64,000 nt of DNA. Origin: Morinoia aosen. Taxonomy: Eukaryota > Arthropoda > Malacostraca > Amphipoda > Talitridae. The stretch spans positions 6,073,177-6,137,176 of the forward strand of contig CM059559.1 in NCBI GenBank assembly GCA_030386875.1, in the 5' to 3' direction. This document shows positions 1 through 10,664 of the stretch, piece by piece (the first letter of the stretch is position 1; every line of letters begins with the position of its first letter). The translations under genes and the position numbers were made by a program. Below the pieces are notes generated by a model. It saw only the letters and a list, made by a program, of their open reading frames with translations, was not told the origin of the DNA and made no database searches.

Positions 1-19
1 CCGGTTTAAAGGTTGCTAA

Positions 20-128
20 CCCAGTCAAACTTTTCGCCGCCTGCATTCATGTTTTTCGCCGCACAAGTAATTAAATCTCTTGGGTGGCGAAAAACATGCA
101 TGCTCCGGCGAAAAAGTTAGACCGGGAA
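20..128. repeat. Foldback (inverted-repeat) element, copy 1
   Basis: About 110 bp with complementary arms: CCCAGTCAAACTTTTCGCCG on the left is mirrored by CGGCGAAAAAGTTAGACCGG on the right, and an inner pair (CATGTTTTTCGCCGC against GGCGAAAAACATGCATG) continues the stem. A second copy with the same arms lies at 12.02-12.13 kb, so this is an interspersed family rather than a local hairpin. No coding capacity is visible. The family is not one I recognise by name. Confidence 0.75.
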
Positions 129-456
129 GTAAACTGAAAATTGCAACGATGAATTGATTTCTTCCTGTACCTGCACATGACTGTTTAACGACACTGTACT
201 TAATTTTTGGTAATTTTTGAATATGAAGATAAATAGAAGAACCAAATTCAGGGGAAAGAATGTATTCTTCATATTGAATATGTTCTTATCATACGGTGAA
301 CATTATTCTCATCTCTTTTTACCGAGAAGACTGCTAATTTCCTATGAGAAGAACTTATCGTTTAAAGTTCTGTATAACTTACTTGAACCTTAATTCATCT
401 CAATAATTAGAACACACGCGCACTGATAAAGTTCTGACAAAAAATCTGTCATGTAC

Positions 457-643
457 CTCCTTCGACGCGCTGCATTTCGTCATTTGGTTCGATTTTCTTC
501 TCGTTTTGGCTGCTGGACAGCCACTGGAGGATGCTGTTGGCAACCACCGGTCCCACAGCGGCCTGTGAGCTCTCGGTTGACGGTGGCCGGCTGTCAACCG
601 CCACACAGGCCGCCTCTTGTGGCGATATGAACGGCGCCGGCTT
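457..643 (-). CDS. Internal exon of unidentified minus-strand gene (gene A, most downstream exon seen)
   Basis: Read on the minus strand, the acceptor ...TTACTCAACAG|AAG at 644 is followed by an open frame starting K-P-A-P-F-I-S and ending ...M-Q-R-V-E-G, closed by the donor GGAG|GTACAT at 457/456. Length is 187 bp, entering in phase 0 and leaving in phase 1. The other two frames stop or look un-protein-like. The segment is Ser/Gln/Pro-rich and contains a short helix-like stretch around VVANSILQWLSSSQ. The exon at 2041-2119 leaves in phase 0 in its compatible frame, so the two join without a frame change. No stop is seen, so the gene continues beyond the left edge. I do not recognise the protein. 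The acceptor side is duplicated in a 127-bp tandem repeat (see 629-1110). Confidence 0.55.
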
Positions 644-1110
644 CTGTTGAGTAAGTTAGAGGCTGTGCAAATGCTGATTGTTTGTAATTTTTAGAGATTT
701 CCAGCTGAAGGATACCAATTGTCAACAGTTTTTAACTTAGGGATCCCAGCGAAATGAATGGTGCTGGCTTCTGTTGAACTAGTTTTAGGTTGCGCTAGTG
801 CTGATTGTTCGTAATTTTTTTGAGATTTCCAGCTGAAAAAAAGCAGTTGTTAACAGTTTTCAACTTAGGGAGACCAGTTATAACAAGGCTTTCCAATTCA
901 GGGATGCCAGTTATAACCGGGCTTTTCAACTCAGAGAAAATAGGTGTTACCAGGCTTTTCAACTAAGAGATGCGAATGATCTTAGGCTTTTCAACTCAGG
1001 GATACCAGTTATTAATAGACTTCTCATGTCAGGGATACCAGTCATTACCAAGCTTTTCAACTCAGGAATACCAGTTATTTAGAAGGCTTTTCAACTGACT
1101 GAAACCAGTT
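629..1110. repeat. 127-bp tandem duplication spanning a splice acceptor, followed by degenerate short repeats
   Basis: GAACGGCGCCGGCTTCTGTT near 629 recurs as GAATGGTGCTGGCTTCTGTT near 756, and the similarity continues for about 127 bp (CTGATTGTTTGTAATTTTT, GATTTCCAGCTGAA, CAACAGTTTTTAACTTAGGG). The unit therefore contains the 5' edge and acceptor of the exon at 457-643. From about 860 to 1110 a shorter, variable unit of about 35-50 bp (TTTTCAACTCAGGGATACCA) repeats several times. It appears to derive from the end of the 127-bp unit. Confidence 0.75.
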
Positions 1111-2040
1111 TGAATTTGTTCATGGCTAACATTTTAAACATTGCGGTTTTTAAATGAATTTATATAGCTATAAAGACTGCTTAGCATTTGGTATAATGCT
1201 GCAGGGTTACCAGTTGATGAGTGACCTGAGTGGTCAAATTTTGTTACGAAAATAACATAAACTTGAAGATTGTGGACGGAAAAAAGCACACCTGGCAACT
1301 CTGTTTTAATTTTTAGCATTTCTGAAGTCATTTTGTTCAGCTAGGTCTTCTACTTGAATGTATTAAAAAACTAATCGGATTAAAGAATTTAGCAAGAAAT
1401 GCATTCAGTGAGTAGGAGTTGGAAAATGACACAACCTAAAATGGCGCTTTCTGGTCAAACATGTCACCGATTTATTGTTCTTTAGTTGGACGTGACTGAC
1501 TAGTTTAACTTTTTCGAAATGGCATCTGTAATTTTAGCCGCCCTTTGCAGAAACTATTCTGCGAAAATCTTAGATGCCCCGATAAAAAAGTTCGACAGTG
1601 ATAAGCGTGGCTAACTGAACGCTTGGCTTACAAAAAATGTTGGTAATTTTACCATACAAGAATGTAAAAAAATTTCAAATATTTTGTAAATGTATAGTAG
1701 TACTTCTTCCTTTGATGGGAATTTTGTCATTTTAAAACACGCAGTTTTTGTAACTTTTCCCTATTGCACACCAATTTATAATTAATGAATATAATTGGTA
1801 AAATTAAAATATTCAATTAATTTACTAAGCGAAATTTATAAGTGGTGACATTTAAACAATCAGTTATTACAATTATTGAAACTAAAGTTCTTAACGCACT
1901 TGCTCTCATTTCATTGTCTCTCCATTACGAATAATATTTCAAAATCATGCCTCAACACAAATGTAGCATGTGTCCCGATTAAATGTTGCGAACATTGTTT
2001 TATCTGCTGCATTTTTGAAAATTTTGGTCGTCAAACTCAC
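1111..2040. other. Putative intron of gene A; no gene seen
   Basis: AT-rich sequence between two gene A exons. Stop codons interrupt all frames and I see no splice-bounded exon. At about 1505-1610 there is a weak inverted-repeat similarity (AACTTTTTCG ... AAAAAAGTTCG) to the foldback family at 20-128, possibly a decayed copy. Confidence 0.5.
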
Positions 2041-2119
2041 GGTTTTGCGGAATTTTCTGTTGGAATTCAGCGACGATGCGACGCTCGGCGACCGCCGCGC
2101 TTCTGTCTTGAGCCCCGCA
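2041..2119 (-). CDS. Internal exon of gene A next to a minisatellite
   Basis: On the minus strand the acceptor ATGCGTTTTCAG|TGC (2122-2120) and a full-consensus donor AAACC|GTGAGT (2041/2040) bound a 79-bp, GC-richer exon. Two frames are open. The one starting A-G-L-K-T-E-A-R-R (two bases carried in, phase 0 out) joins in frame to the exon at 457-643. The other, starting C-G-A-Q-D-R, would run into a stop in the next exon. I therefore prefer the first, which is Ser/Arg-rich. Function is unknown. The 11-bp minisatellite starts immediately on the intron side of the acceptor. Confidence 0.5.
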
Positions 2120-2500
2120 CTGAAAACGCATGTAAAACGGATGTAAAACGGTTGTAAAACGCATGTAAAACGGTTGTAAAACGCATGTAAAACGCATGTA
2201 AAACGGATGTAAAACGCATGTAAAACGGATGTAAAACGCGTGTAAAATGCATGTAAAACGCATGTAAAACGGATGTAAAACGGATGTAAAACGCATGTAA
2301 AACGCATGTAAAACGGATGTAAAACGCGTGTAATACGCATGTAAAACGCATGTAAAACGGATGTAAAACGCATGTAAAACGAATGTAAAACGCATGTAAA
2401 ACGGATGTAAAACGCATGTAAAACGCATGTAATACGCATGTAAAACGGATGTAAAACGCATGTAAACGGATGTAAAACGCATGCAAAACGGATGTAAAAT
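2120..2500. repeat. 11-bp minisatellite (GCATGTAAAAC / GGATGTAAAAC)
   Basis: About 34 head-to-tail copies of an 11-bp unit that mostly alternates between GCATGTAAAAC and GGATGTAAAAC, with a few CGTGTAATAC variants. Because 11 is not a multiple of 3, the array gives long overlapping open frames in all three minus-strand frames; none is likely to be translated. On the minus strand the unit GTTTTACATGC resembles the adjacent acceptor GTTTTCAGTGC (8 of 11 matches). Confidence 0.95.
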
Positions 2501-3134
2501 ATGAAAATTATTAAAAATTTGAAAATAAGAAATAGTCCATGGAAATTAATCATATTTAATCAAAAACGTTCTGTAATCAGTTCATCCGTACGAAACATTT
2601 TCTCCGTACATGTGGTCGATTTCCTAAGAAATTTCTTCGTTTTCAAGTGTAAATATGGGAGCGATTGTAGTAAACTAATGTATTTTTCAGACGAAACCTG
2701 GTATTGGGATGTTCATTTGAGTAAATTTTCGTTGGAATGAGAGCAATTTCTTAATCTCACAACTAAACAGAGTCTGTATGAAACATTTAGGCGCATCCTT
2801 GTGAAATAATAACTCGTAATTAACAAATTCTCGTAGTTCCTATGAGGCTTCATCGAAAGAAACATTCAGCTTCTTCCAGTTCGGCTTTAATTTGTATCAC
2901 AAAAAAAACATTTTATTCTCACTTAGGAATTTAACACTACACTACAACATCATGCACCTTATGTTCAGATTATTGATATAGCGTTCAGAATATTATTATC
3001 AGCTGTGCCCGCCCTAACGTCCGTCCTATCTGGCCCTCACGCGCTGAGCAGTGTGGTCTTGCTGTAGTTCCATTTCTAAGAATTAGTTACGAGTTCTTTC
3101 AACACTGATGTTGCGAATACGGAGACTCTCTTAC
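2501..3134. other. No gene seen
   Basis: AT-rich sequence between two tandem arrays. Short open frames here lack splice context and do not resemble a protein family I know. Confidence 0.4.
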
Positions 3135-3345
3135 ATGGTGAACATGTACACACTCATCTTGTGAACAAGTACACAGCGTACACAGTCATCACGTGAACAT
3201 GTACACAGCGTACACACTCATCTTGTGAACATGTACACAGCGTACACACTCATCTTGTGAACATGTACATAGCATACACACTCATCACGTCAACATGTAA
3301 ATCACGTGCACACTCAATATGTACACAACGTACACCCTTATCAGG
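3135..3345. repeat. Tandem repeat of GTGAACATGTACACAGCGTA type (about 37-40 bp unit)
   Basis: The phrase GAACATGTACACAGCGTACA followed by CACTCATCTTGTGAAC is repeated about five times with drift. ACATGT and GTACAC palindromic words recur inside each unit. Non-coding. Confidence 0.8.
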
Positions 3346-3879
3346 CGCACATGCGACAGAATGCTGACCAATTGAGCCGTGCACCTGCACCACGTCTACA
3401 CCTGCACACGTGACACCTGCACAACACCTGCTGCCTCCTCACAAGTCCGCTCTGACGACGTCAATGTGTCTCGGAAATATGACAAATTGACTTTGTGTTA
3501 TGCATACGTCCGAGAATCTCTGTTTGCACGTAAAAACTGGCCTGCGACGAGCTTGGACTGAATAAGAATCAAATAGCGTCTGTTCAAAAAGCTTGATTCT
3601 GATTTATTTTAGTTCTTTGGTTAGTAGCGCTAATTACGTCCCTGCAACATGTCGAAATCATTTTATTCATGCAACACACTTGCAACATTTCTGCAACCAT
3701 TCCGTTTTAGTTTCTTTGGAGGATAAAAGTACTGAATTTTCCGGGAATTATGTATTGCATCTGTGGAAATATCTCAACTTTTCGACATTTTTTACAAAAC
3801 TGATAATGATAATCGGACTAGTGCAGTTGATTCTAGTGACGATCCAGTAAAGAGTATCACCACTCCCACCCCCATCCTC
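3346..3879. other. No gene seen
   Basis: Mixed sequence between arrays. A small CAC-rich patch at 3380-3440 (ACACCTGCAC words) may be a degenerate extension of the neighbouring repeats. No splice-bounded exon is supported. Confidence 0.35.
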
Positions 3880-4256
3880 ACCACACACACACCACACACA
3901 CGCACCACACACACACACACACACACACACCACACACACACACGCACCACACACACACACACCACACACACTCACCACACACACCACACACACGCACCCC
4001 CCACACACACACACGTACCACACACACACCACACACACGTACCACACACCACACACACACACACACCACACACACACGCACCACACACACACCACACACA
4101 CTCACCACACACACCACACACACGCACCACACACACGCACCACACACACACACCACACACACACACACCACACACACACCACACACACGTAACACACACA
4201 CACACACGTACCACACACACCCGCACCAAACACACACACACACACATACACACCAA
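3880..4256. repeat. (CA)n microsatellite with CGCAC, CTCAC and CGTAC interruptions
   Basis: Almost pure CA/AC dinucleotide sequence for about 375 bp, broken by CC and by CGCAC, CTCAC and CGTAC words that recur at short intervals. Opposite-strand open frames rich in Cys/Val and His/Thr are artefacts of this composition. Confidence 0.97.
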
Positions 4257-5514
4257 TTCCGTTTGACCACGAGTTACTTACCTTATACAAGCCTCGACAA
4301 AAAAATAGTGCCTCTTATTCAAGCATCGCAATGGTTTATTCGAGGTATGAACCATTAGGAATACGTAGGATTTAACTCCTAACAGTAGGAATTTAGGTTA
4401 GACTAGATTGTATTGAATAACTCGAGGATTTGCTGTGTAGTCACAACCTGACCTTAAGAAGTGCCTCACGCAATTTCGGTCCTATTTGAAAGTGAATGAA
4501 GAATGGACTCCGTGAATGAAGATTCTTCTTCATTTAGGCCATGATGCTCTGAATTCATACATTCATACAGCTCTGATTCATACATTACTATGCGTCAGCA
4601 TTAGTGAGCAGATGAGCTTCCTCTTTAAAAAAAATTTTCGTATAAAGCCGTAGTGCTAATAAGCGCCGCGTTAATTTTCTAATGCGAATTATGTCAAGAA
4701 AATTCGTATTGAGAGCACTAGAGATACCACTCTGTGCACAAATTTTCTTGCAAATGTGACTTCTTTAAAAAATAATATTTAACGCACTGGAGCTAAGACA
4801 CTATGCAAAAATTAATTTTCTCGCGAATGTATCTCCTTTAAAGAAGATTCGTATTCAAGCTGCCACAGTAAATTGAAGATGACTAACATCGACGAACCGC
4901 GAAGCACCGCCATTTGATGTCACGAGAGATGGTTATCAAGCTCTGCGATGAACACCTCGAATATCAGGTGAAAATCTTTGGAAAAATGTCCTATTTCAAA
5001 AACGGAAAATAAATTTCCTGCCTAGTGAAAAAAACATAAATAAATATTCTGCCTTATTAAGAAAAAAAATGATAAATATATTTCCTGCCAAATTTTCAAT
5101 TATTTTCACGTTTTATATAAACTTCTTCTTGTGTAATTTTTCCTCCGAGTGAAAACCAGTATATATCTACTGTTGGGTTAAATGCAAGTATTCGGCCATA
5201 CTCCGATGTCTGTTCGTGATATTGGCGTCTGCGAGCGTAGGATTTAGAGGGCAATAGAACAGTGCTGCCAAATTTCATTCCATTCCTTCATAAATTTTCA
5301 ACAATGTGTCACGAGTAAAAAATTAATTATCATACTCAAATTACATTATAGAAGCAACATAAAATTAAAGCTTAAAACATATTTGCATTCAACCCAAACT
5401 CAAACGTCTAGGTTAAAATTGTACAGAATTTATACATCAAATACCTTACTGCACCCTACTCGTAAACAAGCGCAGTTAATGAATAAGCAGAAACAGTCAC
5501 GAGCAATAAGTATG
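4257..5514. other. No gene seen
   Basis: AT-rich intergenic or intronic sequence. The 60-codon minus frame at 5096-5278 has a plausible amino-acid mix, but I find no splice sites or family resemblance that would support it. Confidence 0.35.
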
Positions 5515-6680
5515 TTATTTCAAATACAATTAATCGGAATCACACAAGCAACAAAATGGCATCACTCTAGGAATACGTTGGCACCACACAAGGACTACAC
5601 TGACATCACACAGGCAACAAAATGGCATCACACTGGGAATACAGTGGCATCACACAAGGAATACGTTGGCATCACTTTAGGAATACGCTGACATCACACA
5701 AATACTACACTGACATCACACAAGCAACAAAATGGCATCACACTGGGAATACAGTGGCATCACACAAGGAATACGTTGGCATCACACTGGGAATAAAATG
5801 GCATCACACAAGGAATGCGTTGGCATCACACAAGGAATACGTTGGCATCACACTGGGAATAAAATAGCATCACACAAGGAATGCGTTGGCATCACACAAG
5901 GAATACGCTGACATCACACAAGGAATACGTTGGCATCACACTGGGAATAAAATGGCATCACACAAGGAATGCGTTGGCATCACACAAGGAATACGTTGGC
6001 ATCACACTGGGAATAAAATAGCATCACACAAGGAATACGTTGGCATCACACTGGGAATAAAATGGCATCACACAAGGAATGCGTTGGCATCACACAAGGA
6101 ATACGTTGGCATCACACTGGGAATAAAATGGCATCACACAAGGAATGCGTTGGCATCACACAAGGAATACGCTGACATCACACAAGGAATACGTTGGCAT
6201 CACACTGGGAATAAAATGGCATCACACAAGGAATGCGTTGGCATCACACAAGGAATACGCTGACATCACACAAGGAATACGTTGGCATCACACTGGGAAT
6301 AAAATGTCATCACACAAGGAATGCGTTGGCATCACACAAGGAATACGTTGGCATCACACTGGGAATAAAATAGCATCACACAAGGAATACGTTGGCATCA
6401 CACTGGGAATAAAATGGCATCACACAAGGAATGCGTTGTCATCACACAAGGAATACGTTGGCATCACACTGGGAATAAAATGGCATCACACAAGGAATAC
6501 CTTGGCATCACACTGGGAATACACTGGCATCACACAAGGAATACGTTGGCATCACACAAGGAATACGTTGGCATCACACAAGGAATACCTTGGCATCACA
6601 CTGGGAATAAAATAGCATCACACAAGGAATACGTTGGCATCACACTGGGAATAAAATGGCATCACACAAGGAAAACGAGC
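5515..6680. repeat. 22-bp minisatellite (GGCATCACACAAGGAATACG)
   Basis: About 50 copies of a 22-bp unit, GGCATCACACAAGGAATACG+TT, alternating with the variant GGCATCACACTGGGAATAAAAT. The two variants are interspersed in short runs that repeat at a higher level (44- and 66-bp super-units), for example the block order ACACAAGGAATGCGTT / ACACAAGGAATACGTT / ACACTGGGAATAAAAT. Left-edge copies (5530-5720) are more diverged, consistent with homogenisation of the array interior. Confidence 0.95.
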
Positions 6681-7149
6681 GTAACAATTAAGCTCCATCT
6701 TCTCACATGACTTCAAAGGCTCAATAATTTCATGTCGCTCAAAACGCCTTGTAACTGTTCAACGTTTTTCAGATCACTTAAAAATAACATGGCCAGTACC
6801 AATGTCAAAGTTTCAAAGCGTATCGAAAATAAATTCAAAACATTCTTTACATCCCTGACGTCATGACGTCACGCCTTGGGGTTTTATACTCTGTTAACTA
6901 AAGCAAAAATGACGCATGATATAGTTCTTTGTTAATCTACAACTGGTGAGTATAAACAAGAATATCGCTGTGAGTACAAATTACAGAAATAAGACTAGAC
7001 AAAACTAAAATTTGAAGATGATATAGTCAGCTAGATATACTCATATGCATCCACTGTACTAGACTTACGAAACAACCTACTGCTGTATCACTTGTGGTAA
7101 ATAAATATTATTGTTTAAAGTATATTATAATTATTCTATTGATAGTCAC

Positions 7150-7212
7150 CTGTCTCTGAGCTGGGTGCCAGAGGGCGCTCTGGTCGTCGGTTTAGATTCC
7201 GCCAAGTCCGGC
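7150..7212 (-). CDS. Possible small internal exon of gene A
   Basis: A GC-rich 63-bp island. On the minus strand it is bounded by acceptor AAATCTTCAG|GCCGG and donor GAGACAG|GTGACT. The frame starting P-D-L-A-E-S-K-P takes one base in and leaves two, which is exactly what the exon at 2041-2119 needs. It does not join directly to the exon at 9611-9801, which leaves one base, so at least one further exon must lie between. The encoded stretch is polar and probably disordered. Weaker than the other gene A exons because of its size and because a second frame is also open. Confidence 0.35.
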
Positions 7213-7239
7213 CTGAAGATTTTTTCGCTCTCTATGTGT

Positions 7240-7515
7240 AAATACGACAATAAATCACGTGATTTGTTATGGTTCACAGTATTTCCTGCTATAAATCTTG
7301 TGGTTATTCATGTTTCATGATGTTTCCCACCGTAAATCCTGTAATTCATTACTGTACACAGTATTTATTTACTTTAAATCTTGTAATTTATTATTGCTTC
7401 AAATTTTTCTTCATTAATCCTCTAATTCATAATTACTTACAATATTTCCAACAATGAATACTGTAATTTATTATTGCTCGCATTATTTCTCACAATACAT
7501 CCTGTAATTCATTAA
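7240..7515. repeat. Degenerate tandem repeat, about 50-bp period
   Basis: The phrase TAAATCCTGTAATTCATTA and relatives (TAAATCTTGTAATTTATTA, TACATCCTGTAATTCATTA), separated by ACAGTATTT-like words, recur five to six times. The array lies on the acceptor side of the possible exon at 7150-7212. Confidence 0.65.
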
Positions 7516-7531
7516 ACAACGGTTTTTCTAA

Positions 7532-7723
7532 ATGAGAGTTTACAATAATAAAATTTAGTTGTAGTGATATTTGGTAAAAAATTTTAGCAAGAAGGTTTAA
7601 GAATGTTACAGATCGTGTCACCAGGTTACTTCTTGTTTGTCTTGGCACGGTTCTAAAACCTTCTTGCTAAAGTTTTATTACCTAATATCATTAAAACAAA
7701 ATTTTATTATTGTAAACTCTCAT
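7532..7723. mobile_element. Palindromic MITE-like element
   Basis: Long terminal inverted repeats of about 70 bp: ATGAGAGTTTACAATAATAA at the left end is mirrored by TTATTATTGTAAACTCTCAT at the right end. Inside, TTTTAGCAAGAAGGTTT pairs with the rightward ACCTTCTTGCTAAAG. Total length is about 192 bp with no coding capacity. Non-autonomous DNA element; superfamily not determined. Confidence 0.8.
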
Positions 7724-8050
7724 AAAATGGAAGGATTTATAACGTAAATATAAAATAAATATTACGAGTAATTGTGCAATGAAATTGCACCCTTTAAAAC
7801 AATAAACAGCTAATATCTTGAAAACCCGAATTTTTTGCAGAAAATTTCATACAAGATAAGTGTCTATTTGGCCATTTTCTACTTGGTGTACAATTTTGTA
7901 CCTCTTGTTGTGAAACACCAAGAATATTTAGCAAATCCACATGCAGTTTAAGTACTAGCAAATGTTTCAAACCTAAAACGTAAATTATTATATCTATAGT
8001 GCTGCAGATAACGCAAGATAAGATATTCACTCATATATCTTTCTTTCCAG

Positions 8051-8105
8051 ATGACGGACACGTCGAAGATCTTCGTAATCTTCCACAAGGAAGTTCCGCT
8101 GACAG
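8051..8105 (+). CDS. Candidate small plus-strand exon
   Basis: A pyrimidine-rich acceptor ATCTTTCTTTCCAG is followed directly by ATG and 18 open codons (M-T-D-T-S-K-I-F-V-I-F-H-K-E-V), then GACAG|GTTTGT as a weak donor. The segment is less AT-rich than its surroundings. The opposite strand also has an attractive open frame but no donor, so I prefer the plus reading. No family recognised and no partner exon found nearby. Confidence 0.22.
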
Positions 8106-9124
8106 GTTTGTTGTCTAAGCTGACGTGTCTTTTCGCTGTCGAGAGCATTCGCTATTCACATCCAGCAAAATTATTGGTAACAATAACTGACAATGTAATC
8201 GTATGACTTTAATGATAATTATAATCCAATGAGATTTTGCTTTCTATTTTTCCTTAAGCTGATCATAAAGCGAAAATATTTGCCGGGTCTTTGTTCTTTC
8301 ACAGTGATTTTGTGTTCGCTTTGCATTTATGTTATAAAACTTGTAACCCAGCAGTTTCTCTCCATATCGGCCATTGATTTATTTATTTGAGTTTTCAGTG
8401 AGGATTTTGTTGATATTATTGTTAACGAATACTGCAGCTCACAGGCATGTTTCGTTGTACACTGTATACACCTTAATAAACTCTCATCTTACTAAATTTC
8501 ATTGTTCATATTACTGTATTATACCAAGTCAGTAATGCAACATAAGGATTGTTTTCTTAGTTAAAACTCTTCGCTCATGCGTTCATTATCGTGTAAATAA
8601 TTCTACAGTGAAACCAAACTTTTACATGTCACAAAAAGCATACAATGGGGAATGGATTGAAAAAATTTACGCGCTAGTAAAAAATACCCACACTGGATGT
8701 AGGAAAGCTAGAAGTTTGTGCAAAATGCGAAAAACTATTCAAACAAAATATCTCACGTGCAAGTATAATTAGTTTTTGCAGTCAATAGTAAACTTTAACC
8801 GATTCAATTGCGAAAGGAAACTAACCTAAACTCTTCCAGAACGCCAAAACCATCAAAAACGCAAAATTCTCGTCATTACGGCGCTGCTGCACTCAGCCCT
8901 AAATCACTTCAAACTTAGAATAGAACACAGGATTTGTGTACGCAATGGCCGGCACCAGAGCCAAATTATAGTTTCTATTAGCTTCATGAAATCACCTTCT
9001 CAAGAATTCGAAAATGATTCAAGTCTCAGGAATAGCCTCTGCTCCGCTGACAAACGACATCTGAGCGAAGGACTTGGAAGGACTTGGACCAAGTCCTCCG
9101 TAGTACTTGGAAGATCATTGCGTT
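8106..9124. other. No gene seen
   Basis: AT-rich sequence without supported exons, inverted repeats or arrays. Confidence 0.35.
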
Positions 9125-9665
9125 ACCAATAACATACATTGCATGGCATTTGTGCCCACAGAGTTGAATCAATACAATACTCACTGCGTTGCTGCGTGAC
9201 TGTGACAGTTATACCATGACCACAAACAACAAAGAAAATGAAAATTCTCTGTATAAGTTATTGTGCTCACAAAATGCCCATAGGACTCACTGGGTTACTG
9301 TATGACTTTATCAGTATGACCATGATCATAATGATCATAATAATATCAAGAATGTACACTGTGTAGGTATTTGTGCCCCCAAAATGACCACAGCACTCTC
9401 TGGGCATATAACTGTAACAGCTCTAACTTGATCACAATACTACAAAGGACATGCGCTGTATTAGTATTTGTGACCACGAAATTATCAAAGCACTTACTGA
9501 GTTGCTGGACGACTGCAACAACTGTCACAGCTCTAACAAGATCATAATGCTATAGCGAAGGACATGTATTATTTAAGTATTTGTGCCCCCAAAATGGCAA
9601 CAGCACTCACTGGGCTGCTGGACGACCGTCACAGTCCTGACGGGAGGCGGTGGTGGAGGTCCAGC
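9125..9665. repeat. Imperfect tandem repeat (about 110 bp) spanning an exon donor
   Basis: Five diverged units, each with TATTTGTGCCCCCAAAATG-like sequence, then an ACTCACTGGGCTGCTGGACG-like core, then TGTCACAGCTCTAAC-like sequence. The rightmost unit overlaps the 3' end and donor of the exon at 9611-9801. Four of the five units keep a minus-strand GTGAGT or GTAAGT at the equivalent place (9179-9184, 9285-9290, 9491-9497, 9605-9610); the unit near 9395 has lost it. Confidence 0.75.
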
Positions 9666-9801
9666 AGGCGCAAGCCTTTTGTCCCGACGCGGTTGTCTGG
9701 TTTGCTGAACTCGAGGGAAGTTGCCAACATCAAAACTCCCGGTGCTTGATTTGGAATTCGTGATCACGCTTGAGGTGTCCGTGTCACTCGATGAGTCCAT
9801 C
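9611..9801 (-). CDS. Internal exon of gene A (Ser-rich, polyproline)
   Basis: Minus strand: a pyrimidine-rich acceptor TTTCATTTCAACAAAG|GATGG (9802/9801) and donor CAGCCCA|GTGAGT (9611/9610). The first base completes an AGG codon with the AG left by the upstream exon at 10300-10598, so phase agrees. The frame reads M-D-S-S-S-D-T-D-T-S-S and includes a Gly-Pro6 run (A-G-P-P-P-P-P-P) typical of disordered or SH3/WW/profilin-binding linkers. It leaves one base. No catalytic domain is visible. The identity of the protein is unknown. Confidence 0.6.
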
Positions 9802-10299
9802 CTTTGTTGAAATGAAGCGTGAAGAGGAAATAAATTGGCGAGGTTCTCGTAGTTTTGTGCCGGAATCAATCATTGTCAGTCCTGTTCATGTATACTATGG
9901 AGTGTAATTATTGATGCCAAGCTATTTGGTGATTAACACCAACTATAAATAATGAATGACTAAAAATGTTAGATGAGTCTTCTCTGAGTCTTCTAAATCA
10001 AGAGATCTTTTGCAACAAAATGGTTTGCAGGTCGTAAACAAAAAGAGGAAAATACGTTTCACGCCAAGCTACTTTTATACTTTCATTCTCTAGCAAATGG
10101 TGCGCATTGGACCGCTACCTTTTCAATTTTAAACTTTCCTGACAGCGAAATCAAAAAATTTGAAAGCTGAAATATAGCACAGAGCTTGTATCCCACTTAT
10201 TTTCCCTAAATAAAAGCATTTTTCATTCGCATCCTCAGTTTATATCACACAGTATCAACAACATCAACAAGATAATCTCCAAATAGACCTCCGCATTAC

Positions 10300-10598
10300 C
10301 TCGATTGGACAGACCGCCTGCTCAACTTGTTCCTGCTGACATTTCTGAACGGGTCTCCGTCGAATTTTTTGGTGTCGGACGAACTTCGACTGCTCTTGGC
10401 CGACGATCTTGAAGGTCCATCCACCTGGTCTTCAGCGTGGGTGTTGTCCGCCCAACTCACACTGCTTCTGCTGTGTTGCGCTGCCGTGTACGAGACTTTG
10501 TTCGTGTCCGACTTTTGGTTAACGAGGGACTTCCTGATGACGGAGGGCTGCGCCCATAGAAGGCAGTTGTTGCAGCAGGAGACTATCGAGGACCACAT
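10300..10598 (-). CDS. Upstream exon of gene A (start tentative)
   Basis: Minus strand, ending at donor CAATCGAG|GTAATG (10300/10299) in phase 2, matching the next exon. I place the start at ATG 10598-10596 (M-W-S-S-I-V-S-C-C-N-N-C), but the frame stays open further upstream to about 10664, so the true 5' edge could be an acceptor such as TTTCGGTAG near 10621. The protein is Ser/Arg/Lys-rich, with a Cys-rich start and the phrase S-V-S-W-A-D-N, which recalls, without matching exactly, the V-x-F/W type of phosphatase-docking peptide. Probably a disordered regulatory or scaffold protein; family not recognised. Confidence 0.5.
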
Positions 10599-10664
10599 CG
10601 TGACTCTTGTCTCTGGTTTCTCACTACCGAAATGATGGTGGTGAAATTTTACGTTCCTACTCAC

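Noticed and set aside
1945..2553. Overlapping minus frames rich in F-T-C-V-L-H
   Set aside because: Produced by the 11-bp array, which reads the same in all three frames; only the short segment past the acceptor at 2119 looks coding.
3748..4290. Cys/Val-rich and His/Thr-rich frames
   Set aside because: Translation of a (CA)n microsatellite.
5096..5278. 60-codon minus frame with protein-like composition
   Set aside because: No splice sites, start context or recognisable motif.
5515..6680. CRISPR-like appearance of regularly spaced repeats
   Set aside because: Units are contiguous head-to-tail without unique spacers, in a eukaryotic genome, and no cas-like gene is present.
7948..8148. Minus frame including R-N-F-L-V-E-D-Y-E-D-L-R-R
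   Set aside because: Attractive composition but no donor at its end; the plus strand has the better splice pair, so this is probably its antisense.
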